Part shown: positions 34,397-43,480 of the stretch, one piece after another
How positions within the stretch are numbered: position 1 is the first letter of the stretch
Layout of the letters: each line of letters opens with the position of its first letter
Assembly (NCBI GenBank): GCA_028288085.1
Contig: JAQBOK010000225.1
Coordinates: 1 to 45,678 of the forward strand
Direction: 5' to 3'
Length of the DNA: 45,678 bases
DNA from: Mucilaginibacter sp.
Lineage (GTDB): Bacteria; Bacteroidota; Bacteroidia; Sphingobacteriales; Sphingobacteriaceae
Translations under genes and position numbers: made by a program
The notes under the pieces: model-generated
The model's database searches: none
Told to the model about the DNA's origin: nothing
Seen by the model: the letters and a program-made list of their open reading frames with translations, nothing else

Positions 34397-35353
34397 TTAG
34401 TACGACCACAAATTAAGTTCCCAATCCATCAATTGTTTTTTCACCTTCTCTGATTCGTAAAGTTTATCTATACCCTGGGCGTAGTCTTTTATACGTTCAT
34501 CCCTGTCGTTAGATACTTTTACTATATAACTTGTAAATATTCTTTTCATAAACACGTCATCAAAGCTTAAGCCGGTATTATCACTATTCCTGTTAACAGC
34601 TTCTTTGGTTGCTAATATTGGGCGTGCATCAGGAAAATAAATCCAGAAGGCCGGCTGGTAGTCCCCATCAACACCACCTACTTTTATTTTTACCATAGGT
34701 GCGATCCCAACAATACGGGGTTCAAAAACGGAGCGTTGCCTGTCGAATATCCAGTCTTCTTTGATGCGGAATTTCACAACACTATCCGGGTTAAATTCGC
34801 CACCTTTTAATGATGAACCAATTTTGTCCCCGTTTTTATCGAATTTATCAACCATCACACTATCCGCCATTTTGTTCCTGGCATCACCAGGTTTCAATGG
34901 TTTTGAAAAACCGTCGCCATTAACGTCATTTTTAGGATCAGGCGTAGCATCATATGCGGTCAATTCACCAGCTAATACAGCATTCATCAATATATCTATC
35001 AAACGAAGCTTGGGCGATGCCAGGTACTGATTCATTTTTTCGCGCACATCAATTTCACGCCAAACACGTTTCTGGTATGCCACGTCACCTTCCCTAAGGC
35101 TTGGATACGGGGTTACTTTTGCGTTCAGGATATTTGTTTTCTTATAATATCCATCCAATGGCCTGTCAAACGGCTTTGCCGGTGTGGTAGCTGCCTGCTT
35201 CCGGGTAGTATCGCTTGCTACAGGCTGATTTGTAGTATTGCTGCTCTGCTGTTTTGCAGGAGCCTTTTTTGTTCCGGTCTTCTTTTTGCTTTTCTGAGCA
35301 AATGAAGCTACGCAAGCCAAACAAAGTACAATAACTAAAATTCTCTTTTTCAT
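34397..35353 (-). CDS. gldN: T9SS ring/gliding protein GldN
   Basis: Periplasmic component of the type IX core, forming the outer-membrane-associated ring with GldK. Signal peptide MKKRILVIVLCLACVASFAQ, then a low-complexity Lys/Thr/Gln region (residues 20-60). The conserved GldN/PorN domain follows: DGYYKKTNILNAKVTPYPSLREGDVAYQKRVWREIDVREKMN in outline, with the W-R-E-I-D motif, PDARPILATKEAVNRNSDN and a C-terminal YESEKVKKQLMDWELNLWSY. The protein has the typical length of about 320. It is last in gldKLMN, 6 bp after gldM, and followed by a terminator. Confidence 0.95.
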   Translation of the reverse strand: MKKRILVIVLCLACVASFAQKSKKKTGTKKAPAKQQSSNTTNQPVASDTTRKQAATTPAKPFDRPLDGYYKKTNILNAKVTPYPSLREGDVAYQKRVWREIDVREKMNQYLASPKLRLIDILMNAVLAGELTAYDATPDPKNDVNGDGFSKPLKPGDARNKMADSVMVDKFDKNGDKIGSSLKGGEFNPDSVVKFRIKEDWIFDRQRSVFEPRIVGIAPMVKIKVGGVDGDYQPAFWIYFPDARPILATKEAVNRNSDNTGLSFDDVFMKRIFTSYIVKVSNDRDERIKDYAQGIDKLYESEKVKKQLMDWELNLWSY

Positions 35354-35359
35354 AATACT

Positions 35360-36892
35360 CTAATTTGCACTTAATATAATATCATCCAATCCCCTTTGAC
35401 CACCAGGACCTGTTGCCAATATATTGCTAAATACAACTTTTGTTCCCGGGCTTATCGTGCTTAATGCTGATTTCATAGCAGGTGTTAATTCGGCGCTGGT
35501 ACTATTCAATATGATAGCATCTTGTCTCGGTTTAAAAATATACATGGTAAACCTGGTCACATCAAACTTAATATCAAAGTAAAAGTTCTCCAGTTTAGCA
35601 AAAAGCCTGTCTTGTGCCTTTAAGTTAGCCGAGCTTGTGGCTCCGCTACTTTTGCCGGCAAATTGGGGTTTAGGATCAGGTATACGTTTAATTCTGAATA
35701 AAGTTGAACCTAAAACCTGTGTTTTACCTGAAAGCTCGCCTGACACTGTAATGTTAGCATCACCGGGAGAGGTAACTGTCACCATATATTTGCCGTCTTT
35801 TCCGGAAAATGAACCGTTTGATACGTTGATATGTAGTTTTTCCTTTGGAACTCCTGGCGCCGAAATTGAAACCGGGTTGGGTACACCAATAAACAATACA
35901 TTCATTTTATCAGGAGAAACTACTGCCGATGGGCGTGCTACCTGGTAAGTTTGAGGTGGCGTTGTGTACGTCTTAAATGAGCCATCTGTTTGTTTTACTT
36001 TTATAGTACCTACCCATGTATGCATACCTTCGCCGCCGGTATTTCCGGTATATTTACCTTTTCCGCTTTCAGTAGGTAGTTTAGAGCCATCTACTATAAT
36101 TTCGGGTGATGAATGGGAATCAGATGCAGTCAGGAACACTTCGGCTGTATAAGGCTGGCCAACCAATACATAACTTGTAGGGGCAACAGCAACAGCGTTA
36201 AATTGGTCCAGGTTTACTTGTGCCTGGTCAACTTTTCCTAATAATTTCTTAACGATCTCGTTTTCGGAGTTTTTAGCATCCGCTTGTATTTTTATAAAAG
36301 ATGTCATAGATGCTCCAACAGGTATTCCTTCACCAAAGTTTGCGTTTTCCCAGTCTTTATTTGGAAAGCCTGCGCGTGGTTTTGGAGGGGTTGCCTGCAA
36401 AGCCAGGTTTATACCGACCCTGTCTTTAGGATTTAAAAGGCCTAAAAGATTGTTCCTTGTGTCATCTATCTTTTTATGCAGATCATAAGCGTTTTTCCTT
36501 CTTGATGTCATCAAGTCGGTAGTGGCATCTAAATTCTCGCGGCCTTCGTAGTCATTAGTAGCTGGGTTTACACCACCAGTTTCTGAAATCAATGTATGCT
36601 TTAATGATTCAATGTACGTATCTAAATCATCTACTAATTTCTTAGCTCTTAGCGCATCCTCATAAGGTTTTTTAGCTCTTTCAGGCTCTTGTTTTAACTT
36701 AGTTGCTTCAAATGCGGTAAAAGAATTGGTGATACCGGTTTGAACATTTGCTTTTGAGGCAGTCAAACTATCCGCTATATTTTTAAAAGAATCCAGCAAA
36801 TTCTCTGGTACTTCGAGGGCTATTAAGCCTAAAAGTACGAGGTACAGAATACCTATCATTCGCTGTCTTGGGGTTTCCTTACCTCCGGCCAT
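35360..36892 (-). CDS. gldM: T9SS motor protein GldM
   Basis: Inner-membrane motor component whose periplasmic shaft reaches the GldK/GldN ring. An N-terminal segment GGKETPRQRMIGILYLVLLG leads into a single transmembrane helix (MIGILYLVLLGLIALEV), followed by a helical bundle (to about residue 220) and then beta-sandwich D2-D4 domains (VAVAPTSYVLVGQPYTAEVF, VVSPDKMNVLFIGVPNPVSI, VVFSNILATGPGGQRGLDDI). The 510-residue length fits the family. It lies 43 bp after gldL and 6 bp before gldN. Confidence 0.96.
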   Translation of the reverse strand: MAGGKETPRQRMIGILYLVLLGLIALEVPENLLDSFKNIADSLTASKANVQTGITNSFTAFEATKLKQEPERAKKPYEDALRAKKLVDDLDTYIESLKHTLISETGGVNPATNDYEGRENLDATTDLMTSRRKNAYDLHKKIDDTRNNLLGLLNPKDRVGINLALQATPPKPRAGFPNKDWENANFGEGIPVGASMTSFIKIQADAKNSENEIVKKLLGKVDQAQVNLDQFNAVAVAPTSYVLVGQPYTAEVFLTASDSHSSPEIIVDGSKLPTESGKGKYTGNTGGEGMHTWVGTIKVKQTDGSFKTYTTPPQTYQVARPSAVVSPDKMNVLFIGVPNPVSISAPGVPKEKLHINVSNGSFSGKDGKYMVTVTSPGDANITVSGELSGKTQVLGSTLFRIKRIPDPKPQFAGKSSGATSSANLKAQDRLFAKLENFYFDIKFDVTRFTMYIFKPRQDAIILNSTSAELTPAMKSALSTISPGTKVVFSNILATGPGGQRGLDDIILSAN

Positions 36893-36935
36893 TTGTTATA
36901 TGTCTATCTTGTTTTGTAAGTGTATATTTAATTAA

Positions 36936-37742
36936 TTAAGCACGTGGCTGGCTCATAGCCGATAACATGTTGCCATATATCGAATTGAGTGAACTTAAAT
37001 TTTTAGCCAAACGCGCAACCTCGCTCTTAAACTGTTGAGAATCATCTAACGACTCGGTAAAGTTCTGCATGGTTGATGCCATATTATGGTAGAATTTGTT
37101 CATTGATTTTAAATGTGCGCTTGAATCTTGCAATTCAAGTTCATACACTGCATTTAAAGCCGATAAGTTTTTGGCAAGGTTGTTTACCTGATCATGGTAA
37201 GCTTTTGAATCCACATTTGAATTAGCCATTTCAGACAAATTAGCTGATGCCTGTTCGAAAGCGGTACTTAACTTATCATAGCTTGCACTGGCCGTTTTAA
37301 TTTTTGAAGTAAATTCGCCCGTAGCAAGGCCTGCATCAGATACTTTTGATATGTTGTTCACTGTATCACCAAAAGTTCTTAAACCTTCACCCAGACTGGT
37401 AATCAATTCAGGGCCTATCTTAGCTTCTTCCAGCATTTTATCTAATGCAGCTGTACTTGATACGCCACCACCGCCGCCGCCAAGTTGTGATGATTTAGGC
37501 AATTCGCCTTTGAAATTTTCACTCAATTCGGGGTAAATACGTGTCCAATCAATGTGTTCTTCCTCTCTTTCTCTCATAAAACCCAAAAGGAAAAACAAAG
37601 CAGCTTCAGTTATAAGACCTGCGGATATAAAGGTACCGCCGTAAGGCCAATGCTGTATTTTAAATAATAGTCCTATAATAACTACAGATGCTCCCCAGGA
37701 TACTATATTAGTAATCCCATATGGTTTTTTCGTCCCTGTCAT
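36936..37742 (-). CDS. gldL: T9SS motor protein GldL
   Basis: Proton-driven stator of the gliding and secretion motor, forming a pentamer around GldM. Two N-terminal helices hold the conserved charged residues: K28 in LLFKIQHWPYGG and E46 in LITEAALFFLLGF. The remaining 200 residues are cytoplasmic: a Gly-rich linker (LGGGGGGVSS) and long amphipathic helices with repeated Asn-Leu heptads (VARLAKNLSSLNSIYGNML). The 268-residue length is normal. It follows gldK by 49 bp. Confidence 0.95.
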   Translation of the reverse strand: MTGTKKPYGITNIVSWGASVVIIGLLFKIQHWPYGGTFISAGLITEAALFFLLGFMREREEEHIDWTRIYPELSENFKGELPKSSQLGGGGGGVSSTAALDKMLEEAKIGPELITSLGEGLRTFGDTVNNISKVSDAGLATGEFTSKIKTASASYDKLSTAFEQASANLSEMANSNVDSKAYHDQVNNLAKNLSALNAVYELELQDSSAHLKSMNKFYHNMASTMQNFTESLDDSQQFKSEVARLAKNLSSLNSIYGNMLSAMSQPRA

Positions 37743-37791
37743 AATAATTAAAAAAAAATTTGAGTGTTAATTTGGTGATTTAAAAGTAAAA

Positions 37792-39111
37792 TTAGTGTTT
37801 GTCTTTAATGTCGCGGCCCAGGTAGTGAGTAACGCAACGGAAACCTATGTATGATTTCGCGGTATCCTGATATTCATAAGTACGTGTGGCATTCTGAAGA
37901 AAGTAACCAATATCTTTCCATGATCCGCCTCTTACAACTTTACGTTTCAATACTGGTGCATCACCAGGCTTAGCTTCGTAATTGAAAGTCGGAGCCAGGT
38001 CATGAACGAAGGTAGACGCTGATTCATCAAACGATGAAGATGTCCACTCGGCCACATTACCAGCCATATTATATAAGCCGTAATCATTAGGGAAATAAGA
38101 GCGAACGTTTACAGTATAGGCTCCGCCATCGTCACTGTAATTACCACGGCCGGGTTTAAAGTTGGCCAGTAAGCATCCTTTGGCATTTTTGATATAAGGA
38201 CCGCCCCATGGATAATCGGTTCCTATACGGCCACCGCGTGCTGCATATTCAAACTCAGCTTCAGTTGGCAATTCATAAGGAAGGCGATGTGCCAGCGCAT
38301 GAGATTGTTTATAGTTATCATTATAACGTGTACGCCATACGTTAAAAGCCCTTGCCTGGCGCCAGGTTACCCCAACTACAGGGTAGTTACGATAAGCAGG
38401 GTGCGAAAAATAACCTTCTACCATAGGTTCATTAGCGGAGTAAGAAAAATCACTTAGCCAAACTAAAGTATCAGGATATACCGGAACAGTATCGCGCAGA
38501 ATAAAGTCAGAACGTTTTTTAGTTTTATCATCCTTGTAGGTGGCAGCATTACGCAAAACCATTACAGAATAATTGTATTTTAATAAACGTACATCTAACT
38601 CATTGCGATCAAAAACCCTATCATCGCCCTGGTAATACATTCCAGAGAGCTTAGCTGCATGAGCAGCGTTTCCCTTTCTGTTGGCGTCAAATGTAATAGG
38701 GTAATGTTTTACGTAGGTCCAGTTGATGTATTTTTTGCCATTTGTATTGGCAGCGCCTTTAGTAGGTTTAATAAAGTATTTGTCGTCGCTCAAGTAGTTG
38801 GTGATTGCTATAGAATCGCGCACCCAATTAATGAACTGCCTATATTTAGTGTTTGAAACCTCGGTTTCATCCATAAAAAATGCGGGTACAGTAACTTGTT
38901 TTGTTTGGGCTATTTGTGCAAATGTAACATCCTGATCGGTTTGCCCCATCATGAATGAGCCGCTCGGAATGTACACCATTCCATAAGGAACCTCGGCCCT
39001 GAATGACCTCTGAGGTACACCTGTTAATTCGCCTCTGTCGCCGCCATGACCACAGCCACTTAACGTGACACTTCCAGCCAAAACTATTATTAAAAAGTAT
39101 ATCTGCTTCAT
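37792..39111 (-). CDS. gldK: T9SS ring lipoprotein GldK
   Basis: Outer-membrane lipoprotein of the T9SS ring. Lipobox LSGC with the Cys near residue 20. The body is a formylglycine-generating-enzyme-like fold: VYIPSGSFMMGQTDQD, EVSNTKYRQFINWV, YPVVGVTWRQARAFNVWR, LPTEAEFEYAARGG, YNMAGNVAEWTSSSFD and VVRGGSWKDIGYF. In this subfamily the fold is structural and not a sulfatase-modifying enzyme. 439 residues. First gene of gldKLMN, with a promoter-like element about 120 bp upstream. Confidence 0.96.
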   Translation of the reverse strand: MKQIYFLIIVLAGSVTLSGCGHGGDRGELTGVPQRSFRAEVPYGMVYIPSGSFMMGQTDQDVTFAQIAQTKQVTVPAFFMDETEVSNTKYRQFINWVRDSIAITNYLSDDKYFIKPTKGAANTNGKKYINWTYVKHYPITFDANRKGNAAHAAKLSGMYYQGDDRVFDRNELDVRLLKYNYSVMVLRNAATYKDDKTKKRSDFILRDTVPVYPDTLVWLSDFSYSANEPMVEGYFSHPAYRNYPVVGVTWRQARAFNVWRTRYNDNYKQSHALAHRLPYELPTEAEFEYAARGGRIGTDYPWGGPYIKNAKGCLLANFKPGRGNYSDDGGAYTVNVRSYFPNDYGLYNMAGNVAEWTSSSFDESASTFVHDLAPTFNYEAKPGDAPVLKRKVVRGGSWKDIGYFLQNATRTYEYQDTAKSYIGFRCVTHYLGRDIKDKH

Positions 39112-39229
39112 TTTAAAATCAATATTCTGCTATATCAATACAACGCAATGTGACCCCCTAATATATCAAATTAGATTAATCAAAACATAAAAATGTTTTT
39201 TTATATGTAAACAATCACCCTTCTGGTAA

Positions 39230-39261
39230 CAAAAGTATAAATTAATAGTTTATTGTCGCAA
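39230..39261 (-). promoter_or_regulatory. Candidate promoter of gldKLMN
   Basis: On the - strand TACTTTTG (39237-39230) matches TAnnTTTG and a TTG (39261-39259) lies 21 nt upstream, the spacing typical of Bacteroidota promoters. The predicted leader before gldK would be about 110 nt. Confidence 0.5.
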
Positions 39262-39377
39262 TAAAACGCATCTACTTAAACTTTAATTAATTACCCGTGG
39301 CGAGTATGTAAATATGTGTCATTATACGGCCTGCCTGTTCAAAAAGTTGCAGGAAGGTTTTATAAAATTACAAGGAA

Positions 39378-40136
39378 TTATTTATTTACCATCTTTACAT
39401 ATTGTTCAATAGCCATGGTCATTGACGGAGCACCGGGAGTTGGTGCGGGTATATCCAAAATCAAGCCTGCATCAATCACTGCCTTGTGCGTTGTGGCACC
39501 AAAAGCGGCAATGCGGGTGTTATTTTGTTTAAAATCAGGGAAGTTTCTATAAAGAGATTGTATGCTCGAAGGGCTAAAAAAGGCTATTACATCATAAAAA
39601 ACTTCGGCAAGGTCTGATAAGTCACTGCAAACTGTACGGAACAATACAGCGGCTGTAAAATTATATCCGTTATCCAGCAAAAATTTCTGTGTTTCCTCGG
39701 CAGCAACATCTGAGCAAGGATAAAGAAATTTCTCATTTGAGTGCTTTTTCAATACCTCTGCCAGGTCGGCAGCAGTTTGTTTGCCAAAAAATATTTTTCT
39801 TTTCCGATACTGAATATATTTCTGAAGATAAAGAGCTATGGTTTCAGACAAGCAGAAATATTTCATCTCTACAGGCACTTCAAAACGCATTTCTTCACAA
39901 ATTCTAAAAAAATGATCGGCAGAGTTGCGACTTGTAAAAATAACAGCCGAAAAGTCCGGGAGATTGATCTTTTCCTTTCGGAAGTCTTTAGCCGGCACGC
40001 CTTCTACATGAATAAACGACCTAAAATCAATCTTCAGGTTATGCTTCTTCGCCAGTTCGGCATAGGGGTTTTTATCATTCTCAGGTTTTGGTAAGGTAAC
40101 CAGTATACTTTTAACCTTTTTTTTTCTTTCTTCCAA
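39378..40136 (-). CDS. hemD: Uroporphyrinogen-III synthase
   Basis: Cyclises hydroxymethylbilane to uroporphyrinogen III for haem synthesis. The two-domain HemD fold is suggested by VKSILVTLPKPENDKNPYAE at the start, DFSAVIFTSRNSADHFFRIC, ETIALYLQKYI, FLYPCSDVAAEETQKFL and VIAFFSPSSIQSL with TRIAAFGATTHKAVIDAGL. I chose the TTG at 40136 (protein begins M-EERKKKVKSILV) because conserved sequence begins just after it. An ATG at 40202 is in frame but would add 22 unusual residues and overlap the DUF4271 gene by 40 bp. Length is then about 252 residues, normal for the family. Confidence 0.87.
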   Translation of the reverse strand: MEERKKKVKSILVTLPKPENDKNPYAELAKKHNLKIDFRSFIHVEGVPAKDFRKEKINLPDFSAVIFTSRNSADHFFRICEEMRFEVPVEMKYFCLSETIALYLQKYIQYRKRKIFFGKQTAADLAEVLKKHSNEKFLYPCSDVAAEETQKFLLDNGYNFTAAVLFRTVCSDLSDLAEVFYDVIAFFSPSSIQSLYRNFPDFKQNNTRIAAFGATTHKAVIDAGLILDIPAPTPGAPSMTMAIEQYVKMVNK

Positions 40137-40162
40137 AATGTATATGTATAATAACCTAACTC

Positions 40163-41137
40163 CTATATGTTCAGCGCCTTTATTAATATCAAAATGGGGC
40201 AAATTTCAAGGGCACAAAGATACACAAATAAATAAAACTTATGAAATAGAATGTTCGAAATGATATTTACACTGCTCCGCAAGTACTGCCAGATAAATAT
40301 AATAATGATCAAAATAAGCGCAATTGCTAGAATATAAGGGATCAATTGATTGGTAAGCAAACTAAAGCATACTGCCACCGGCAGAAAGACAAATGCAATG
40401 TTAAAATAAGTGAGGTACAACACGGAAAGGTATTCGCTTACCAGTTTATTTATATTGAAAACAAAGCCAATGAACTTTAATATTAAAAACTTAACTGCAA
40501 ATAAAGCAATGATGATAAATGAGAGCCAAATAAAAAGCTGGAACCCGCTGATGCTGTAGAAAACATGATAATAAGCGGCAAGTTGGTATAAAAATAATCC
40601 AAATGTTAAGCCGAAAAGGAGAAATAAAGCAACAAAGGTCCATGAACTGATCAGGCCATCCTCTTTGCTCACCTGTGTAAGCATACGTTTGCTATAAAAC
40701 GATTGCCATACGCTTTCAAAATCCTTACTCATTATCCGGTTTAAAACAGCAGTATACAGTAGTAACCCGATAATGATAACCACCACCCACTGGTCCCGGG
40801 TTTGGCGACCGCGCCCTTCCCTTAACAGGCTTTTTGATGTTGACGGAATATCCAAAAAGCCATAGCCTTTATAGAGATACTTTTTAAACAGACTATCAAC
40901 CAATTGATTATGGCGCGCAGGGTCGGCCTGCCTGATATACATAGTAGCAATGGAGTCTGAAACAAACTCATCTCTTACCTGGATAGCCTGAGCTACAGAA
41001 TCAAGCAAGGGCAGGTGCCCATTTTTGGCACTTCTCATTATAGAAGTATCGCTGTCTTTTAAGCCTGATAAATCTTGCGCATAGCTTTTACCTGCCAGTA
41101 AAATAAAAAACAGGAAACTCAGGACAATAAAACGCAT
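40163..41137 (-). CDS. DUF4271 membrane protein
   Basis: Signal peptide (MRFIVLSFLFFILLAGKSYAQ), then a roughly 100-residue polar periplasmic part, then about seven transmembrane helices beginning at WVVVIIIGLLLYTAVLNRI. Other helices include FVALFLLFGLTFGLFLYQLA, FQLFIWLSFIIIALFAVKFL and YILAIALILIIIIFIWQYL. This layout and the position directly upstream of hemD are typical of DUF4271 proteins in Bacteroidota. No function is established. It probably forms a transcription unit with hemD. Confidence 0.8.
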   Translation of the reverse strand: MRFIVLSFLFFILLAGKSYAQDLSGLKDSDTSIMRSAKNGHLPLLDSVAQAIQVRDEFVSDSIATMYIRQADPARHNQLVDSLFKKYLYKGYGFLDIPSTSKSLLREGRGRQTRDQWVVVIIIGLLLYTAVLNRIMSKDFESVWQSFYSKRMLTQVSKEDGLISSWTFVALFLLFGLTFGLFLYQLAAYYHVFYSISGFQLFIWLSFIIIALFAVKFLILKFIGFVFNINKLVSEYLSVLYLTYFNIAFVFLPVAVCFSLLTNQLIPYILAIALILIIIIFIWQYLRSSVNIISNILFHKFYLFVYLCALEICPILILIKALNI

Positions 41138-41168
41138 ATAATAACTAAGCGGATAATTTAAATCGTTG

Positions 41169-41176
41169 CAAATTTA
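41169..41176 (-). promoter_or_regulatory. Candidate -7 box for DUF4271-hemD
   Basis: On the - strand TAAATTTG fits TAnnTTTG and lies 32 nt before the start codon at 41137. No good -33 TTG was found. Confidence 0.3.
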
Positions 41177-41295
41177 CCCGAATAATTGGTTGTTTTATAG
41201 AATGATATTTAATTTAGCCTTAAGTTAACACCTACCTAAATAATTCAAATTGGTATATAGGCGTTAAAATCCCTTAAGTCCTGCGAATATTCATT

Positions 41296-41703
41296 CATGA
41301 ATACAAACCGATCAATCTCACTGTACGGTTCTCAATTGAAATTGCTATACTAGTTACATTTGGCTACTGCGGTTGGCATTTAACCGAAACGTGGGTGCAT
41401 TATATTGCTGTGCCAGGTTTGCCTTTAATAGAGGCCGTTTTGTGTGGCTTATTTCGTATTCCCAACGATCCTAAGCCAGCACCGGTTGAAATACCAGGTA
41501 TCATCAGGCTGTTGTTAGAATTGAGTTTATTTGGTATAGCCGCATGGGGATTGTACGATCTGTGATATGCGAAGTCAGCGTTGACAATGGTTCTAATTGT
41601 CTTGGTTCATTACCTTGTACCTTATGACGGAATACCGGCAATGCTGAAAATAAACCCTATAAAGGGTGTATGGGTTGAATTTTCAAACACTATTACTGAT
41701 TAG
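41296..41703 (+). pseudogene. Broken YrdB/DUF2568 membrane protein gene
   Basis: The frame from 41296 to 41703 translates to a DUF2568-like membrane protein: a first part EYKPINLTVRFSIEIAILV, then TFGYCGWHLTETW, AVPGLPLIEAVLCGLFRIPN, RLLLELSLFGIAAWGLYDL, an in-frame TGA at 41563-41565, and ALTMVLIVLVHYLVPYDGIP. It has no usable start codon in its frame: CATGAATAC suggests that one base of an original ATG-GAA was lost, and the ATG at 41297 is out of frame and stops after 18 codons. Two independent lesions indicate a pseudogene. Confidence 0.7.
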
Positions 41704-41771
41704 TCTTAATTATCCGCCCCGGTTGATTTGATGCCAACAGGGGGGCGGATATTTAGTTTAATGAAATTTAA

Positions 41772-42827
41772 CTATTGTTTTTTCAGGTATCCAAAAAGAC
41801 CATGCGATTCACCTGATGGCCCTGCCGTAAAATACATTGGATCACTAAATATTGCGGTAGATGGATTTCCTTTGAGAAAATCAATGGCCCATAATCCATC
41901 AATAGTTACAGGTTGCCCGTTTTCCTGCAATTGGCCTTTATAATTCCCAGCCATGTCAAAAACATTGATCCGGCCATCGCCAAAATTACCGACGAGAACC
42001 GTTTGTACTTCTCCGGCAAACCCTTTTGGCGCAACACTAATACCCCATGGCGAATTAAGAGCGCCTTGTGAAGCAAAGCGTTTTACGAAAGTGCCGCTTG
42101 GACTAAAAATGTCGACAAATCCATTGCCAGGGCCTTTTTGATCATCCATATTGTCGGGGCCCTGTTGCTTAGCATAGGTAACATACAACATGCCCTGTAT
42201 ATTTTGGATATTAAAAGGAGCAAAACCGGCAGGAATTCCAGGATCGGAAAATGCTTTTCCTGAAACATAAGTAAAATTCTTATCCAGAACATCGATCTTT
42301 CCCCCTTTAAAATCGGTTAAATAAAGAAAATTGGCTCCGCCATCCGCAGCCATTACAAGGCCCTTGTATACAGCATTTGACGAGGACCGATCGGCAACCT
42401 TTACCGCAGAATTTCCGGAACTCCACGCAGTAACTATGCCATCTTCACTGGCAAATATGAATTTACTACCGCCGAAATCTGTAGTGCTGTTAAAAATAGC
42501 CCCACTGGGCGCTCCGGTTTGGCCGGCTACAGCAGCGGGAATAGTAACCGGCGGCCTGATTGTCTTCCCCGTATTGTCATAAATTGTGCTCACTCCTTTA
42601 TGATTGGCAGAAATCCATATGATCCCCGTGGGACTGGCGGATAGACCCCAGGCATTAGAAAGATTAGTATCGATTATGGCCGCTCCAAGACCAGCTGTAT
42701 CAGCAACCAGGTTAACCTGAGTTACATCAAATACAATACTTGGTGTATGGTAAACTTTTCTACATGCGAAAAAGCATGTAGTTACTATAAGTCCTGCAAG
42801 CAAAACTTTTTTAATTATATTTTTCAT
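41772..42827 (-). CDS. TIGR03118-type beta-propeller lipoprotein
   Basis: The start at 42827 gives a lipoprotein signal (MKNIIKKVLLAGLIVTTCFF followed by AC); the in-frame ATG at 42896 would add 23 residues in front of it. The mature protein has the pattern of the TIGR03118 family: NLVADTAGLGAAIIDTNLSN, AWGLSASPTGIIWISANHKG, SEDGIVTAWSSG, NFLYLTDFKGGKIDVLD, GNGFVDIFSPSGTFVKRFAS, LNSPWGISVAPKGF and VGNFGDGRINVFD. These are NHL-like repeats, probably a six-blade propeller. Function is unknown. The gene stands alone between two pseudogenes. Confidence 0.8.
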   Translation of the reverse strand: MKNIIKKVLLAGLIVTTCFFACRKVYHTPSIVFDVTQVNLVADTAGLGAAIIDTNLSNAWGLSASPTGIIWISANHKGVSTIYDNTGKTIRPPVTIPAAVAGQTGAPSGAIFNSTTDFGGSKFIFASEDGIVTAWSSGNSAVKVADRSSSNAVYKGLVMAADGGANFLYLTDFKGGKIDVLDKNFTYVSGKAFSDPGIPAGFAPFNIQNIQGMLYVTYAKQQGPDNMDDQKGPGNGFVDIFSPSGTFVKRFASQGALNSPWGISVAPKGFAGEVQTVLVGNFGDGRINVFDMAGNYKGQLQENGQPVTIDGLWAIDFLKGNPSTAIFSDPMYFTAGPSGESHGLFGYLKKQ

Positions 42828-43009
42828 AAAATATTTTTTTAGGTTAATAATTTGGTAATGCTTATTGGTTGTTTCCTGATTTATTTCATCATACATACTT
42901 CTCCTTTCCTTTGACTATTAAGAAATTAACACAAAGCCTACATACACTACACGAATTAATTAATGAAAGGGTTGCCTTTTAGTAAAATATATTAATATTT
43001 AAATAATAT

Positions 43010-43421
43010 GTAGGTTTATACGCTTCTGAAAGACAGGTTTCAATTTTCTCACAGTATTTTGCGGGCTTATCTATTCTTATATCCTGCCTGGATCTTTTTG
43101 GTTTAGCTGCGTTCACGGCAGAAAATGAGGATTAAAGAGATCGGGATCAGGAAAGTATTGGGCTCAAGCGTGTTTGGCATAGTCCGCCTGTTATCCGGAG
43201 AATTCGCTAAAATGGTGTTGATAGCTATTTGTATCGCTTTGCCAATAAGCTATTTGATCGACAAAAACTGGCTTGATAGCTTTGCTTTCAGAATAAATTT
43301 GGAGTGGTGGTATTTCTATGTAACCGGCCTTATTATCATTACTATTGCATTGTTCATAGTAAGCTTTCAATCTGTTAAAGCTGCATTGATTAATCCGGTA
43401 AAAAGTTTGAGGCGTGAATAG
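43010..43421 (+). pseudogene. Remnant of MacB/FtsX-type ABC transporter permease
   Basis: Only the last roughly 135 codons of a MacB/FtsX-type permease remain. The first part (frame of 43010) reads QVSIFSQYFAGLSILISCLD then LFGLAAFTAE. One extra A at about 43124 shifts the frame, and the protein continues from ATG 43125 as MRIKEIGIRKVLGSSVFGIV, followed by a last transmembrane pair and ALINPVKSLRRE. The RxKEIGIRKVLG motif and the C-terminal AxxxNPVxSLR are typical of the family. There is no N-terminal transmembrane or periplasmic part upstream (stop at 43004). 5'-truncated and frameshifted. Confidence 0.8.
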
Positions 43422-43448
43422 TAAGAATAAATACTAAACCTTCGCTCA

Positions 43449-43480
43449 TTAATTATCAATCAGCTTAATTATCAATCAGC
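43449..43480. repeat. Perfect 16-bp tandem duplication
   Basis: TTAATTATCAATCAGC is present twice in direct succession (43449-43464 and 43465-43480). The second copy covers the last codons and stop of the PAS-domain gene on the - strand. Confidence 0.85.

Noticed and set aside
37792..39111. GldK as a true formylglycine-generating enzyme
   Set aside because: The fold is FGE-like, but the lipobox, the neighbours gldLMN and the known family role mark it as a T9SS ring component; no sulfatase gene is near.
39741..40094. A 117-codon open frame on the + strand
   Set aside because: Antisense to hemD, which has clear conserved sequence; the + frame shows no recognisable motif.
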